This document shows, piece by piece, positions 7,140 through 16,393 of a stretch of DNA of 40,769 nt (within the stretch, counting starts at the first letter, position 1; every line of letters starts with the position of its first letter). The notes beneath the pieces are model-generated. The model worked only from the letters and a program-made list of their open reading frames with translations, was not told where the DNA came from and did no database searches. Source of the stretch: an uncultured Clostridia bacterium. GTDB taxonomy: Bacteria; Bacillota; Clostridia; TANB77; CAG-508. A program made the position numbers and the translations under genes. Location of the stretch: positions 1-40,769 of the forward strand of contig CAKPLT010000016.1 in NCBI GenBank assembly GCA_934167755.1, in the 5' to 3' direction.

Positions 7140-7916
7140 TTACTTAAACATGTTTCTTGCCATTTCTAATGTACAGTTATGATGTGCAAGGATTGCCTTT
7201 CTTACTGCAGTATTTTTTGCCACAAGTGAAAGTTCATACAAAGTCTTTTCATCAGTTTCAGAGTTATTTGCAATCATAAGTTGATCCTCTGCACTTCCAA
7301 AATCCAACTTATTACAATCTAAAATGTAGTCACGCCATTTTGGATTTATTTTAAGCATAGCTTTGATAACTGTAGACGGCACATTGAACTTGTCCATCAT
7401 TTCGAGACCAGTATTTTCTGAAATATCCCCACTCTTTACCATGAAGAGAATCAATTTAATTTCTTCACTTAATGTTTCATATTCATGAAATATGAAATGT
7501 GGATTTTTCTTGCAAGCATTCAATATTGATTTCTTTCCTAACGAATACAAAGCATTATAAACTTGTTCATCTTCGGTAGATTTAGCTGCTGCAACAAAAA
7601 TACTATTTCTAAATAACAATCCTTTATTTTCGTTCAGAATACAATTTACTACCCTTAAAGTAAAATTAGGATGTTCTGCAATGTACTCTCCTCTTATCCA
7701 ACAAGTTCTCGTAGCAGCAAATCTCTGAAAAATGCTAACAAGATCATCTTCAGTAAGAGTTGGTACATTTAAAAGTAATGTATTAACTTCAGTTTCTTCA
7801 TAATTATTAATTACATCTGTAGCATTTTTCCTTCCTTCTGGTGTAGAGATGTCAATTGTCTTTAGAAATTCTTCCCGTTCTTTATAACCTAATTCCTTAA
7901 ACTCATCATATAACAT
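7140..7916 (-). CDS. LRV-like helical-repeat protein of unknown function
   Basis: 258 residues, soluble, no signal peptide. Several segments follow the spacing of leucine-rich-repeat-variant or HEAT-type helices: a short Asn/His-Pro turn then a helix, as in YIAEHPNFTLRVVNCILNEN (about 78-97), ACKKNPHFIFHEYETL, and at the C-terminus MIANNSETDEKTLYELSLVA then VRKAILAHHNCTLEMARNM. Such proteins usually bind other proteins. It has its own promoter (7979-8007), an AAGGAGG ribosome site and a strong terminator, so it is an independent, probably intact gene between two decayed regions. Confidence 0.65.
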   Translation of the reverse strand: MLYDEFKELGYKEREEFLKTIDISTPEGRKNATDVINNYEETEVNTLLLNVPTLTEDDLVSIFQRFAATRTCWIRGEYIAEHPNFTLRVVNCILNENKGLLFRNSIFVAAAKSTEDEQVYNALYSLGKKSILNACKKNPHFIFHEYETLSEEIKLILFMVKSGDISENTGLEMMDKFNVPSTVIKAMLKINPKWRDYILDCNKLDFGSAEDQLMIANNSETDEKTLYELSLVAKNTAVRKAILAHHNCTLEMARNMFK

Positions 7917-7978
7917 TATAGTTCCTCCTTGTTAATTATACATGTTTATAAGTTTCAAAAATGAATAACTATAGTTTT

Positions 7979-8007
7979 ATTATAGCATATTTTACTAATA
8001 ATTTCAA
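7979..8007 (-). promoter_or_regulatory. sigma-A promoter for the LRV-like gene
   Basis: On the minus strand TTGAAA (8007-8002), 17-bp spacer, TATAAT (7984-7979). It is 63 nt upstream of the ATG at 7916. Confidence 0.8.
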
Positions 8008-8041
8008 GCAATTTATTTATGTTAACTTTTATCTTTTTTAA

Positions 8042-8284
8042 TTATTTTATCTCATATTTTCTAATATCTTCAATAATAATATTAGAACACATTTCTCTAT
8101 CAAAAGCATCACTTACATTCTTTTTATTTTCATCAGTACTCGATATATAAAAATTTTCCGTAGTTTCTATATATTTATGACCTAAAATATCTGCAACATC
8201 TCTAATTTCAGTACTGTTTCTTAAATTAATAGTTGCATAGTTTCCCCTTAGCTCGTAAAATCTACAATTTTCAATTTTGGACAT
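8042..8284 (-). pseudogene. tyrosine recombinase C-terminal fragment (older element)
   Basis: 80 codons matching the C-terminus of the integrase at 14879-16152: IENCRFYELRGNYAT, EIRDVADILGHKYIETTENF, YISSTDENKKNVSDAF. The Arg of the HxxR box (ELRG), the second His (LGH) and the candidate Tyr nucleophile (YIS) are still readable, but the N-terminal 330 residues are gone. The upstream DNA is the conserved non-coding block, which in the younger element lies at the far end, so the whole centre of an older related element has been deleted. Confidence 0.8.
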
Positions 8285-8298
8285 ACTAAAAAGACTAA

Positions 8299-8411
8299 TT
8301 GTCTACTGTAAATTAAATATGATGTTATGTAGCACTTACGACTTCTTATTACACATATCTATTTGTTGGAAAAATTATATTATAAAATAAAAACCAACAC
8401 AGGTCTACGAA
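8299..8411 (-). ncRNA. conserved non-coding block, copy B (element leader remnant)
   Basis: Aligns with 19071-19180. Shared on the minus strand: TTCGT-GACCT-TGTTGG, a 24-nt variable loop, CCAACAA, then AAGTCGTAAGTGCTACA and TATTTAATT-ACAGTA. TGTTGG/CCAACA (8364-8369 with 8394-8399) is kept in both while the loop sequence differs, which suggests a maintained stem. Whether it acts as RNA or DNA (replication or recombination site) cannot be told from sequence. Confidence 0.5.
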
Positions 8412-8413
8412 AC

Positions 8414-8886
8414 TTAAAAGCTCTCATATACTCCATAATTTTTTTCATATGCTTCTTGCTCATTTTTGTAATCTTTTAGTGAATTTACTAATGTATCTCC
8501 TATTGAAATTGTTCTATAACTTGTTTGTGTTTTACAATTTCCAAAATACCATACTGTAGTTGAATTTCCACTTAAATGTCTTTGTTTTGTTCCGACCAAA
8601 TCAAGAACTTGTCTATATAATACCTTTTCAGATGATTTTATGTCTTTAATTCTAGCAAGCAATTCTTTCCAATAATTATCGCCACCATTGCCTTTAAATC
8701 TTTCATTATCCATAGTGAAACCTTTAATCATATATTCTTTTAATCTTTCAGTCGTCTATCTTCTAAAATTAGTAGCAATCTTTGATTTTATTCTATATCC
8801 TAAAGATATAATCATATCTAAATTGTAATATTTAACTTTTCTTTCATCAGTTTGATAAATTACAATATTATTGCTATTTTTTCCAT
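8414..8886 (-). pseudogene. chimeric remnant: RhuM fused to integrase
   Basis: From an ATG at 8886 (GGAGG upstream) fragments match the RhuM-like gene at 11385: IVIYQTDE, then YNLDMIISLGYRIKSK, a TAG replacing Trp in NFRRxTTERLKEYMIKG, then GNGGDNYWKELLARIKDI and VLYRQVLDL. Immediately after VLDL the frame switches to the middle of the secA-proximal integrase (VGTKQRHLSGNSTTVWYFGN, compare 20075-21238). Most of RhuM, everything between, and half of the integrase are lost. A deletion in an older copy of the same element family best explains the join. Confidence 0.8.
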
Positions 8887-9045
8887 TGTTATACCTCCAT
8901 TTCTATTAGAGTTTAAAAGGTGTCAACAAATATAATCATTGTTCACACCTTTATTTTACTACATATTTTTAATATTTTGTGGACAAGTTATAAAACTCGA
9001 ACCAATTTATCTTTTTAAAAATTTAAATCTTTCCCTTATTTTATG

Positions 9046-9090
9046 CTACTTTCCACAACAATTTTTATATTTTTTTCCACTTCCACATGT
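9046..9090 (-). pseudogene. displaced secA 3' end (attachment-site scar)
   Basis: The last 13 codons of a SecA C-terminal zinc motif (CGSGKKYKNCCGK then TAG at 9046-9048). It aligns nucleotide by nucleotide with 21489-21527 at the end of secA, differing mostly at third codon positions; TTCCACAACA is identical. Upstream codons bear no SecA sequence. It is what remains of the original secA end after site-specific insertion of the element between 9046 and 21527. Confidence 0.85.
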
Positions 9091-9219
9091 TCGAGTTTTC
9101 ACAGTATTTATGCAATTATAAATATTATATGTATTACTTGTATTTACTAGTGTTTCAGTTTTTGAAATATCAATATTATTTGTATTTATTGTACTTATTT
9201 TAATAATAAATATTTTTTT

Positions 9220-9239
9220 TTGGCGACAAATTGGCGACA
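9220..9239 (+). repeat. left arm-type direct repeat of the element
   Basis: Two TTGGCGACA 9-mers separated by AA; the same 20-bp arrangement occurs at 21406-21425 at the other end of the element. About 160 bp inside the secA scar. Confidence 0.75.
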
Positions 9240-9336
9240 TTGTCTACACATCGTTATTTGTCTTTTATATGTTTTAAATTTTACAATATTATTTATCTTT
9301 TGTCTAGAATATATATTAAAAATTTTTCACAATATT

Positions 9337-11352
9337 TTATTCAATAGTTTTTATATCACTAAAATACTTATCTTTTATCTTTGTTTGCAATTCCCTATCT
9401 CTCATAATTAATTTAAATATCTTATCTTTATAATTTTTTTCTAATTCTTTACTTGCTAATTCTAATAAATTTTCCTTACAATCAATTATTTTAATTGCAC
9501 CTTCATAATCATTTAATTTTATAATATTAGATATTTCTTTAATTCTATTATTATATATTTGATCAATATTTTCGTGTTTGCAAATATTATCTAATTCATT
9601 TTTTAAATTTACAATCTTCTCATCTTCTTTTAAAAAATTATTTTTTATCATATTATTAATTGTTGTTTTTACATACCAAGTTGCTTGTTTTTCCTTACTT
9701 GATTCAAGTCTTTTTAATACTATTTTTTTAAATTTATCTATTTGTTCATCTTCCAAAATAAATGTAGATTTAACACTTTCCAAAATTAAATTATCACATA
9801 ATAAATTTTCTATTTCATTTATTTTTAAAGTATATATTCCATCTTTTTTCCAACTATTAATTTGAGACTCTTCATGGCAATCTCCATCTATTATTCCTAT
9901 AGCATTATTTTTCAATATTTGATTTTTACTATTATATGCTTTGCAATAATTTATTACATTTAAATGTCCTCCTGCTGGAATAACTGTATATTCTGGAAAT
10001 AAAATAGTATACAATTTATAATCATAACTTGTCTTATCATTACCTTCGCAAAAAATAATATCATTTCTACTTCCAAGTAGTTCCATTAAAAGTTTATCAG
10101 GTAAATTAAAATCATTTTCAATAATTTCAAATTTCCACCTAGATGGTGGTATAAATTCTTGATTCCAAATAAGTGTGGCATCATTCCTACTAATTGTAAA
10201 ATCAATATTATGTGTTAAATATATGAATTTACAATCTTTTCTTTCAGATTCTAATCTATTCCAAAGCTTATTACATATTGATAGATTTATATGATTTTCG
10301 GGCTCATCAATTATAATATAGCTCTCTTTTTTTGCTAGTAAAACATGTGCAATATAATAAAATATTGCTTTTTCTCCATCACTCAATAAATTAAAATCAT
10401 ATGTTTTTTTGTTATCTAGAGTTTCAACCTTCAAACTATAATTAGTTGGATTAATTATCTTTCTATGAATCAATAGTTCATTCCATATATCAATTACTTT
10501 ATTTAATACAGATATTCTTTTTTTATCAGTATCATAATATTCTAACGAAACTGCAACCTTTTCTATAAGTAAAGCTTTTATTAAATCTTCAAAATCTTGG
10601 CTTAATAAACTTACAATATTATCATCACTACCTAGTTTATTTCCCTGCTGATATTTATTTACCTTTTCTATCAAATTCTCCTTTATCGGTATAGTGTCAA
10701 ATTTATTAACCACTAATAAATGCTGAGCTGGTATTATAGTAATATTATTATCTATTTTTCCTTTTAAAGTTCTTGCAAATGTACTTTTACCTGAGCCATT
10801 TGCTCCAATCATAACTATATTATTTTTTATATTGCTAACCTTTTTGAATATTTCAATTGAAGTAATTTTATCAAATATTATTTTCAAGTATTCAAAACAA
10901 TAATTATTTATCACATAATATAAGTATTGCACGCCTTCATTATTTTCTTTTGTATATATTGATTCATTTCCTTTCAAAAATTTTTCTTCAAAAAGTCTAA
11001 TTTTAGACATGCTATACTCAGTAATATATGTCATAGAATTCCAATTATAATTAGTTAATTCATTTATTATAAATGTAATATATTGTTCACTAGCACCGTC
11101 CAAATCATCTGTTACTTCAATATTTTCTTTATGGTTCTTTATCATTTTTTCTAATTCAATTAAATCAATTGTATTTATTTGATCTAATTTATCTTTATAA
11201 TTTTCATCTGACATATATAAATTTGCTCTTGCAAATTCTTTTTTCAATTTTTCATTATATGTTTTAAAAATATTAATATATAATTTAACTGCATTAACTT
11301 TATTATAAATCTCATTATAACCTTGTATTATCTGTTTTTTTCGCTCATCCAT
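9337..11352 (-). CDS. AAA ATPase fused to DUF4435/TOPRIM-like domain (PARIS-like)
   Basis: 671 residues. Residues 1-170 are helical and charged. An ABC-type ATPase follows: Walker A GANGSGKST at 183-191, signature LLSDGEKA at 322-329, Walker B IIIDEPENH at 346-354, switch His in YLTHN at 378-382. After residue 430 comes a second domain: IIFCEGNDKTSYDYKLY (E436), AIGIIDGDCH (D489, D491) and NEIENLLC at 512-519, the pattern of DUF4435 proteins with TOPRIM-type acidic residues. In the PARIS anti-phage system these two domains are AriA and AriB, and fused versions are known. The position as cargo of a mobile element fits defence. An OLD-family nuclease is the main alternative. No partner gene is evident. 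Start 11352 is GA-poor but follows AAAGGAAAA. Confidence 0.75.
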   Translation of the reverse strand: MDERKKQIIQGYNEIYNKVNAVKLYINIFKTYNEKLKKEFARANLYMSDENYKDKLDQINTIDLIELEKMIKNHKENIEVTDDLDGASEQYITFIINELTNYNWNSMTYITEYSMSKIRLFEEKFLKGNESIYTKENNEGVQYLYYVINNYCFEYLKIIFDKITSIEIFKKVSNIKNNIVMIGANGSGKSTFARTLKGKIDNNITIIPAQHLLVVNKFDTIPIKENLIEKVNKYQQGNKLGSDDNIVSLLSQDFEDLIKALLIEKVAVSLEYYDTDKKRISVLNKVIDIWNELLIHRKIINPTNYSLKVETLDNKKTYDFNLLSDGEKAIFYYIAHVLLAKKESYIIIDEPENHINLSICNKLWNRLESERKDCKFIYLTHNIDFTISRNDATLIWNQEFIPPSRWKFEIIENDFNLPDKLLMELLGSRNDIIFCEGNDKTSYDYKLYTILFPEYTVIPAGGHLNVINYCKAYNSKNQILKNNAIGIIDGDCHEESQINSWKKDGIYTLKINEIENLLCDNLILESVKSTFILEDEQIDKFKKIVLKRLESSKEKQATWYVKTTINNMIKNNFLKEDEKIVNLKNELDNICKHENIDQIYNNRIKEISNIIKLNDYEGAIKIIDCKENLLELASKELEKNYKDKIFKLIMRDRELQTKIKDKYFSDIKTIE

Positions 11353-11384
11353 CTTTATATTTTTCCTTTTTAATTACAATTTAC

Positions 11385-12392
11385 TTATTTTTTATCTTCT
11401 TTTTTTATTTCTTTACTAATTTCTTTCAAAGTATTCAAATATTCTTGTTCAACAGGGCTAATAGTTTTAACTTGATATTTTTTATATTCTGCTCTAGCCT
11501 TTTCAACTGCTTTATCATGACTAACATTTCCAGATCCAGTTAATAATTTTTCTCCTGTAGAAGAGAGTATCATGTCTAAATGTTTAATATAATCTTCCAT
11601 ATGCATGGTATTATGTCTTATTGCTTGAATTTCAGCAAAATCAAAATATCCAGATACCAAATTATTTAAAACTTTCAATTCCTCTTCACTTAAATAATTT
11701 TTAGCAATTATAATATCACTTAATACTGGAATATCCCCCTTAAAAGTTGTTAATCCCATAAATGGTTTATCCGCATCTGCTCTTTCATATATTACTTCTG
11801 AAGCTGTATGTCCATGAGTTGCATAGTGTAATTTATTTTGAACAATTTTAAAAAATTGAATTGATTTTTCATCTTTAGGATCATAATCTACTGCTGTTGC
11901 ATATAAATCTAGAACTTGTCTATATAATACTTTTTCTGATGATCGAATATCCTTAATTCTAGCAAGTAATTCTTTCCAATAATTACCTCCACCATTTCCT
12001 TTAAGTCTTTCATCATCCATTGTAAAGCCTTTAATCATATATTCTTTCAATCTTTCTGTCGCCCATTTTCTAAAATTTGTAGCAACTTTAGATTTTACTC
12101 TATATCCCAAAGAAATTATCATATCTAAATTATAAAAAGGTATTTCTCTTGTAACATTTCTATTGCCTTCTTTTCGAACTTGTCGGAAATTCTGACAGGT
12201 TGAATTCTTATCTAATTCTTCTTCTTCATAAATATTGTTTATATGTTCTATAATATTAGTTCTTGATGTACTAAACAGTTCTGCCATCTGTTGTTGTGAT
12301 AACCATACTGTCTCATTTTCAATTTTAACATTTATTTTTGTTAATCCATCTTCTGTCTGATATATTATAATGTCTCCATTAGACTCATCCAT
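11385..12392 (-). CDS. RhuM family protein
   Basis: About 335 residues from ATG 12392, which has GGAGG 8 nt upstream; a longer frame to 12503 only overlaps the preceding gene. The sequence follows the RhuM family closely: DIIIYQTEDGLTKINVKI, then VWLSQQQMAELFSTSRTNI (HTH-like), REIPFYNLDMIISLGYRVKS, NFRKWATERLKEYMIKG, and HYATHGHTASEVIYERAD with GLTTFKGD. First described as a Salmonella pathogenicity-island protein; the biochemical role is unknown, and homologues are common on mobile elements. A degraded paralogue lies at 8414-8886. Ends 32 nt before the AAA-DUF4435 gene, so the two may be one transcript. Confidence 0.85.
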   Translation of the reverse strand: MDESNGDIIIYQTEDGLTKINVKIENETVWLSQQQMAELFSTSRTNIIEHINNIYEEEELDKNSTCQNFRQVRKEGNRNVTREIPFYNLDMIISLGYRVKSKVATNFRKWATERLKEYMIKGFTMDDERLKGNGGGNYWKELLARIKDIRSSEKVLYRQVLDLYATAVDYDPKDEKSIQFFKIVQNKLHYATHGHTASEVIYERADADKPFMGLTTFKGDIPVLSDIIIAKNYLSEEELKVLNNLVSGYFDFAEIQAIRHNTMHMEDYIKHLDMILSSTGEKLLTGSGNVSHDKAVEKARAEYKKYQVKTISPVEQEYLNTLKEISKEIKKEDKK

Positions 12393-12450
12393 AATTATAT
12401 CCTCCTTTTTTATGAACTTTTGTATTTTATCATTATCATCCAATATTGAA

Positions 12451-13500
12451 TTATAATTGTACTCCTTCATCATGATTTTCACGAGCTTTTTGATATGATT
12501 CATTTATATTTTTACAACATCCTTGAGCATTTGGATCTAGTTGTTTATTTTTATGATAAAAATCAATAATCTGTTTTTTTAAACATGTAAATGCTGGAGT
12601 TATTTTTTCATTATGAATGTATCTATGGGATGAACCACTAACAACAACACCTTCTATATCTATTCCATATCTTTTATTAGCTTCAATTGCATTTTTATAT
12701 CTTTCATTAAGTGTTTGTCCTAATAATTTTCTTTGCTCAATTCCTACTTCTTTTGGAGTTGATACACTTCTAAATGACATATCATGCATTGGCGCAGGGA
12801 TTTGCATATCTGATGTGATTCTATCCCCATTTATATCAAAGTTTCCTGCTTTTCTTGCTTCAAATTCTCCTACATAATAAGCAAATTGAATTTGTTTGTA
12901 AGCTTCTGAATCAAATTTTTTTCCAAATAGATTTTCATAATCTTGAATACCTATTGGATATTTTATTTTTCTTGTTGGAACAGGTATTGTTCCTGCTGCA
13001 CCACCTATTAAAGCTCTATTTATTATTTCTGGATATGCTAATGCAAATCTTTGAGCAAATACACCAGATGCAGAATATCCACTTAAAAATATTTTATCTT
13101 GTACTTTTTTACTAGTTATTTTCTCAATTTGAGTTCTTGCATCATCAATACATTCTTTAACTTTTTCATGTATTTGAAAATCCTTTACTGATTCTACTGA
13201 CATTTGTTGTAAATCTGGTAATCCTTTTAAATCTGGTACAATTGGAACAACAAGCGGAAAATCTGTTACAAAATCTGCATAATTTTTTTCAATTGGATTT
13301 CCTTTATCGGTCATAGCATGTTGTACATTTTCAACATATGAATTAGCTTGTTTTCCACCTGAATTATACATTTCTACAAACATTTCAGCATTATCTTTCA
13401 TTCCTTCTGGAATACCTATAATATAAGATCCGTCTTGGGTTTGACATATATGTAAATCAATCTTTTTACCACTTCTATTTATAATAGTTTTATATTTCAT
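12451..13500 (-). CDS. alpha/beta-hydrolase, esterase-like
   Basis: 349 residues, no signal peptide. Nucleophile elbow FLSGYSASGVFAQRFALAYP at 138-157 with the serine in G-Y-S-A-S, a form seen in esterase D and PHB-depolymerase-like hydrolases. VVSGSSHRYIHN near 285-297 probably supplies the catalytic His. Substrate unknown. Start at 13500 follows GGAGG. Five nt after the stop of the unknown gene upstream, so co-transcribed with it and with the histidine phosphatase. Confidence 0.7.
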   Translation of the reverse strand: MKYKTIINRSGKKIDLHICQTQDGSYIIGIPEGMKDNAEMFVEMYNSGGKQANSYVENVQHAMTDKGNPIEKNYADFVTDFPLVVPIVPDLKGLPDLQQMSVESVKDFQIHEKVKECIDDARTQIEKITSKKVQDKIFLSGYSASGVFAQRFALAYPEIINRALIGGAAGTIPVPTRKIKYPIGIQDYENLFGKKFDSEAYKQIQFAYYVGEFEARKAGNFDINGDRITSDMQIPAPMHDMSFRSVSTPKEVGIEQRKLLGQTLNERYKNAIEANKRYGIDIEGVVVSGSSHRYIHNEKITPAFTCLKKQIIDFYHKNKQLDPNAQGCCKNINESYQKARENHDEGVQL

Positions 13501-13505
13501 AGTAC

Positions 13506-14120
13506 CTACCTCCTATTTTTTATTTCTAATAAATGATTTCTTAATAATTTGACATTTTCTATTGCTTCCACATCTTCTAAAAAATTCTCATTATTTCTTC
13601 TCGTACAAAAATTTTCTAATTCAATAATTGCAGTATCAACATTATCTTTATTTACTTTATCTTCACAAACTTTCAAAGCAGTCTTAATATAACCACATAT
13701 AGCACATGCAGTCATCGCTTTAAAATATGACACTTCTGGAAGATTAGATTTTAAGTACAATTCAGTTGCAAAATCGTCATCTATTTTCGTTGGATTTGTT
13801 AATATTATTTTCTCTGCTATATATATTCCATTTTCACTAACTGTTTTATATATTTTTTCATTTTCTGGAATTATAACTTCGCATAATGTATCTCCTCTGA
13901 TTAACCATCTAAATATATAATCGAATGTTGAAACACAAAAGCCTCCCATGTCTATTTGTTGTTCAGCATTAAAATTTATTTTTTTATCGGCAATTACAAT
14001 TTCATCAATTGGAAATCTTCTTCCATCAGAATACTCTTTAACCGTTTGAATTACTCTATAAAATTTAATATTTTTATCGGCTTCACATTCAAAAAATTTT
14101 CCTAACATAATTTTCTCCAA
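13506..14120 (-). CDS. hypothetical protein in phosphatase-hydrolase operon
   Basis: 204 residues, soluble, not recognised. Contains GGFCVSTFDYIFRWLIRGD then LCEVIIPENEKIY, slightly like cargo-associated proteins that report on a neighbouring GFHxC motif, but too weak to assign. The C-terminal 80 residues (FATELYLKSNLPE, CAICGYIKTALKVCEDK, ENFLEDVEAIENVKLL) look helical. Five nt gaps on both sides tie it to the phosphatase upstream and the hydrolase downstream. Confidence 0.55.
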   Translation of the reverse strand: MEKIMLGKFFECEADKNIKFYRVIQTVKEYSDGRRFPIDEIVIADKKINFNAEQQIDMGGFCVSTFDYIFRWLIRGDTLCEVIIPENEKIYKTVSENGIYIAEKIILTNPTKIDDDFATELYLKSNLPEVSYFKAMTACAICGYIKTALKVCEDKVNKDNVDTAIIELENFCTRRNNENFLEDVEAIENVKLLRNHLLEIKNRR

Positions 14121-14125
14121 CTTAT

Positions 14126-14695
14126 TTATATTTCAAATTCAACAACTTCGCAATTTTCTAGTCCTTTAATTTTTTCTCTATCAACTAGATTTTCTAAAGG
14201 ATACTTCATAAAATAACACTTTATAGGAATGGAGCTACTTCCATGAGTTACTATTAAAACATTTTCATCTTTATATTTTGTAGTTATTTCATCCAAACAC
14301 TCATATATTCTTGCACATAAATCTTGTATAGTTTCCATATTAAAAATATCTATATTCTTCAAATAATTACACGCATCATCAATTTCAGGATATTGGATTT
14401 TCTTTTCTTTTAACTCTACTTTAGTAATTCCTTCAAAATCTCCATAGCATCTTTCCATTAACCTGTCATCTTCAACAATTTCAACATTAAATTGTTTATT
14501 AATTATTTCTGCTGTTTCTCTTGCTCTTTTTAATGGCGAAGTAATTATAATATCTATTTTTTCATCTTTGATTTTTTCACCTGTTATCAAAGCTTGTTCT
14601 TTACCAACTTCGTTTAATTCTATATCTTTTCTACCTTGTAATCTTCCAAGTGAATTCCATTCAGTTTGACCATGTCTTGTTATAAAAACCTTCAT
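14126..14695 (-). CDS. histidine phosphatase (phosphoglycerate-mutase-like)
   Basis: 189 residues of the histidine phosphatase superfamily. RHGQTEWN at 7-14 holds the phospho-accepting His8; LQGRKDIELNEVGKEQA follows; ITSPLKRARETAE at 51-63 holds the pocket Arg; LMERCYGDFEG matches the conserved LxExxxGxWEG segment; VTHGSS near 147-152 gives the second His. Such enzymes act on small phosphorylated metabolites; the substrate here is not predictable. First gene of a three- to five-gene minus-strand run (14695 to 9337), with promoter somewhere in 14696-14822. Confidence 0.88.
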   Translation of the reverse strand: MKVFITRHGQTEWNSLGRLQGRKDIELNEVGKEQALITGEKIKDEKIDIIITSPLKRARETAEIINKQFNVEIVEDDRLMERCYGDFEGITKVELKEKKIQYPEIDDACNYLKNIDIFNMETIQDLCARIYECLDEITTKYKDENVLIVTHGSSSIPIKCYFMKYPLENLVDREKIKGLENCEVVEFEI

Positions 14696-14822
14696 AATAT
14701 ATCTTTCCTTTTCTATGTTTTATTCAATTTAAATACATACAATGATTAGCTATCTCTTGATAGGCATTATATCAAAAAATTTACATTTTTACAACAAAAC
14801 ATCATTCATTTAAAAACTTTTT

Positions 14823-14851
14823 AGAGAGCTAATTATGCCAACCAGCTCTCT
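14823..14851 (-). terminator. hairpin after the second integrase
   Basis: AGAGAGCT (14823-14830) and AGCTCTCT (14844-14851) give an 8-bp GC-containing stem with a 13-nt loop, 28 nt after the integrase stop at 14879. The minus-strand sequence after it is AAAAAGTTTTT, an acceptable U-stretch. The rest of 14696-14878 shows no gene. Confidence 0.6.
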
Positions 14852-14878
14852 AATTCTAGTAAAATTTTATATTAATAT

Positions 14879-16152
14879 TTAGATTGAAATTTTATATTCT
14901 ATAATTTCCTCAATAACATCTAAATTTATTGCATTTTCATAAGAATCCGTTACATTTTTTCTTGTTTCATCAGTGCTTGAAATATAATAATTTTCTGTAG
15001 TTTCTATATCTTTATGTCCTAGCACATCTGCAACATCTCGTATTTCTACTCCATTTCTTAAAATTGTAGTTGCATAACTTCCTCTCAAATCATAAAATCT
15101 GCAATTTTCTATGCCTAGTTCATTATGAATGATTTTATATGGATATTTATATCTGTACCACAATATTTGCCATTATCTCTTGTAAAAACCATATTAACAG
15201 GTTTCATTGATAAAATATTTGATTGATTTTCTACGATTTGATATTCCAAAACTTTTCCATATTGATTTTTTACTTCTTCTAAATGATAATACTTATAATC
15301 CTTACCATATAAAAGTCTTAATTCCATTTGTTTATTTTTAAAATTAACTAAAGCTTTCATAAGTGTTGGACTAATATGAATCTGTCTTTCTCCTCTTTTA
15401 GTTTTTGTTGTGCCAATATACCACCTACCGTTTTCATTCTTTTTCTTATCAAAAACAGAATGTCTAACATTTATAACTTTACTCTCAAAATCAATATCTT
15501 TCCAAGTTAATGCACATAATTCTCCTGGTCTCATTCCTGTAAAACAACTTGTAATAAAAGCACAGGTAAATACATCATCATCTTTAAACCTTGTTAGAAT
15601 TTCATCAATTTCATCTTGTGTATATAAATGTTTTTCAAAATCACTATTCTCTTCCATTTTAGGCAATTTCAATGTTAAGCTAGGATTATATCTTATAAAT
15701 CCATAAACATCTGTTGCATCTCTAAAAGTACCTTTCATTACTTTTAATATATTTTTAAAATAACTTCTAGAAAAAGAATATTTGCTACATAATTCATTTA
15801 AGAAGCTATGCAAGGTTACACTCGTTATTGCACTTAATCTATATAATCCAAGTGAAGGTTTTAAATATTTTTCTATAATATTTTTGTATGCTTCCTGTGT
15901 AGTATATTTTAAATTTATCTTGCAATAATTCTCATACCAAAAATCTAAATAATCGTGATATGACATCTGGCAATCTTTTACAACAACTCCTGTTCTAATA
16001 TATTCTTCATAAGCTACTGTTCCTGCTTCTTGTGCTTCAATTTTGGTTTTAAATCCAGACTTTGTAATTCTTTTTCTTTTATTATTAATTTTTCCTATAT
16101 CAAAGCAATATTCATAACTTTTACCTCTTTTTCTTATTCTGATACTCGACAT
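14879..16152 (-). pseudogene. tyrosine integrase with frameshift (central integrase)
   Basis: Start ATG 16152 (MSSIRIRKRGK) with AGGAG 12 nt upstream. It has the ICE/IME integrase plan: AP2-like arm-binding N-terminus (RGKSYEYCFDIGKI, RITKSGFKTKIEAQEA), SAM-like core-binding domain, and catalytic domain with Arg in SCFTGMRPGELCALTW. The frame breaks near 15140 just after DNGKYCGTDIN; the remaining part (PYKIIHNELGIENCRFYDLRGSYA, DVLGHKDIETTENYYISSTD) continues one frame over to 14879. The first HxxR position is Tyr here (FYDLR) while Arg, the later His and the Tyr nucleophile are kept. A single indel inactivates an otherwise full-length gene; 85% similarity in reading to the remnant at 8042. 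Confidence 0.88.
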
Positions 16153-16165
16153 ATTTATTTCACTC

Positions 16166-16393
16166 CTATTCATTTATTCTTTTTATATTCTCTAAATCTG
16201 ATAGATCATTTCCTTCATTTTCTTTTAGAAATTCTTCAACTGCAGATTTTCTTATTTTAAAGCTTTTTAACTTTATAGCTTTTAATTTTCCTTTTTCTAT
16301 CAGTTCATAAATATAATTTGGACTAGAGTGCAATATTTTTGCAACTTCATGTGTTGTATAAATTAATTTTTCTTCTTTTAAAATTTGTGCCAT
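16166..16393 (-). CDS. excisionase-family HTH protein
   Basis: 75 residues. MerR-like winged helix typical of excisionases: LIYTTHEVAKILHSSPNYIY then ELIEKGKLKAIKLKSFKIRK and SAVEEFLKENE. These small DNA-bending proteins direct the integrase towards excision. Its ATG shares one nucleotide with the relaxase stop (TAATG), so the two are translationally coupled, and it overlaps the reading region just before the integrase start. Confidence 0.85.
   Translation of the reverse strand: MAQILKEEKLIYTTHEVAKILHSSPNYIYELIEKGKLKAIKLKSFKIRKSAVEEFLKENEGNDLSDLENIKRINE

Noticed and set aside
9046..9240. 64-residue protein with a SEC-C motif
   Set aside because: Only its last 13 codons resemble SecA; the rest is AT-rich element DNA. 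It is an insertion scar, not a gene.
12393..12503. N-terminal extension of the RhuM-like protein
   Set aside because: It overlaps the end of the hydrolase gene and lacks a ribosome site, whereas ATG 12392 has GGAGG at proper spacing and begins the family-like sequence.
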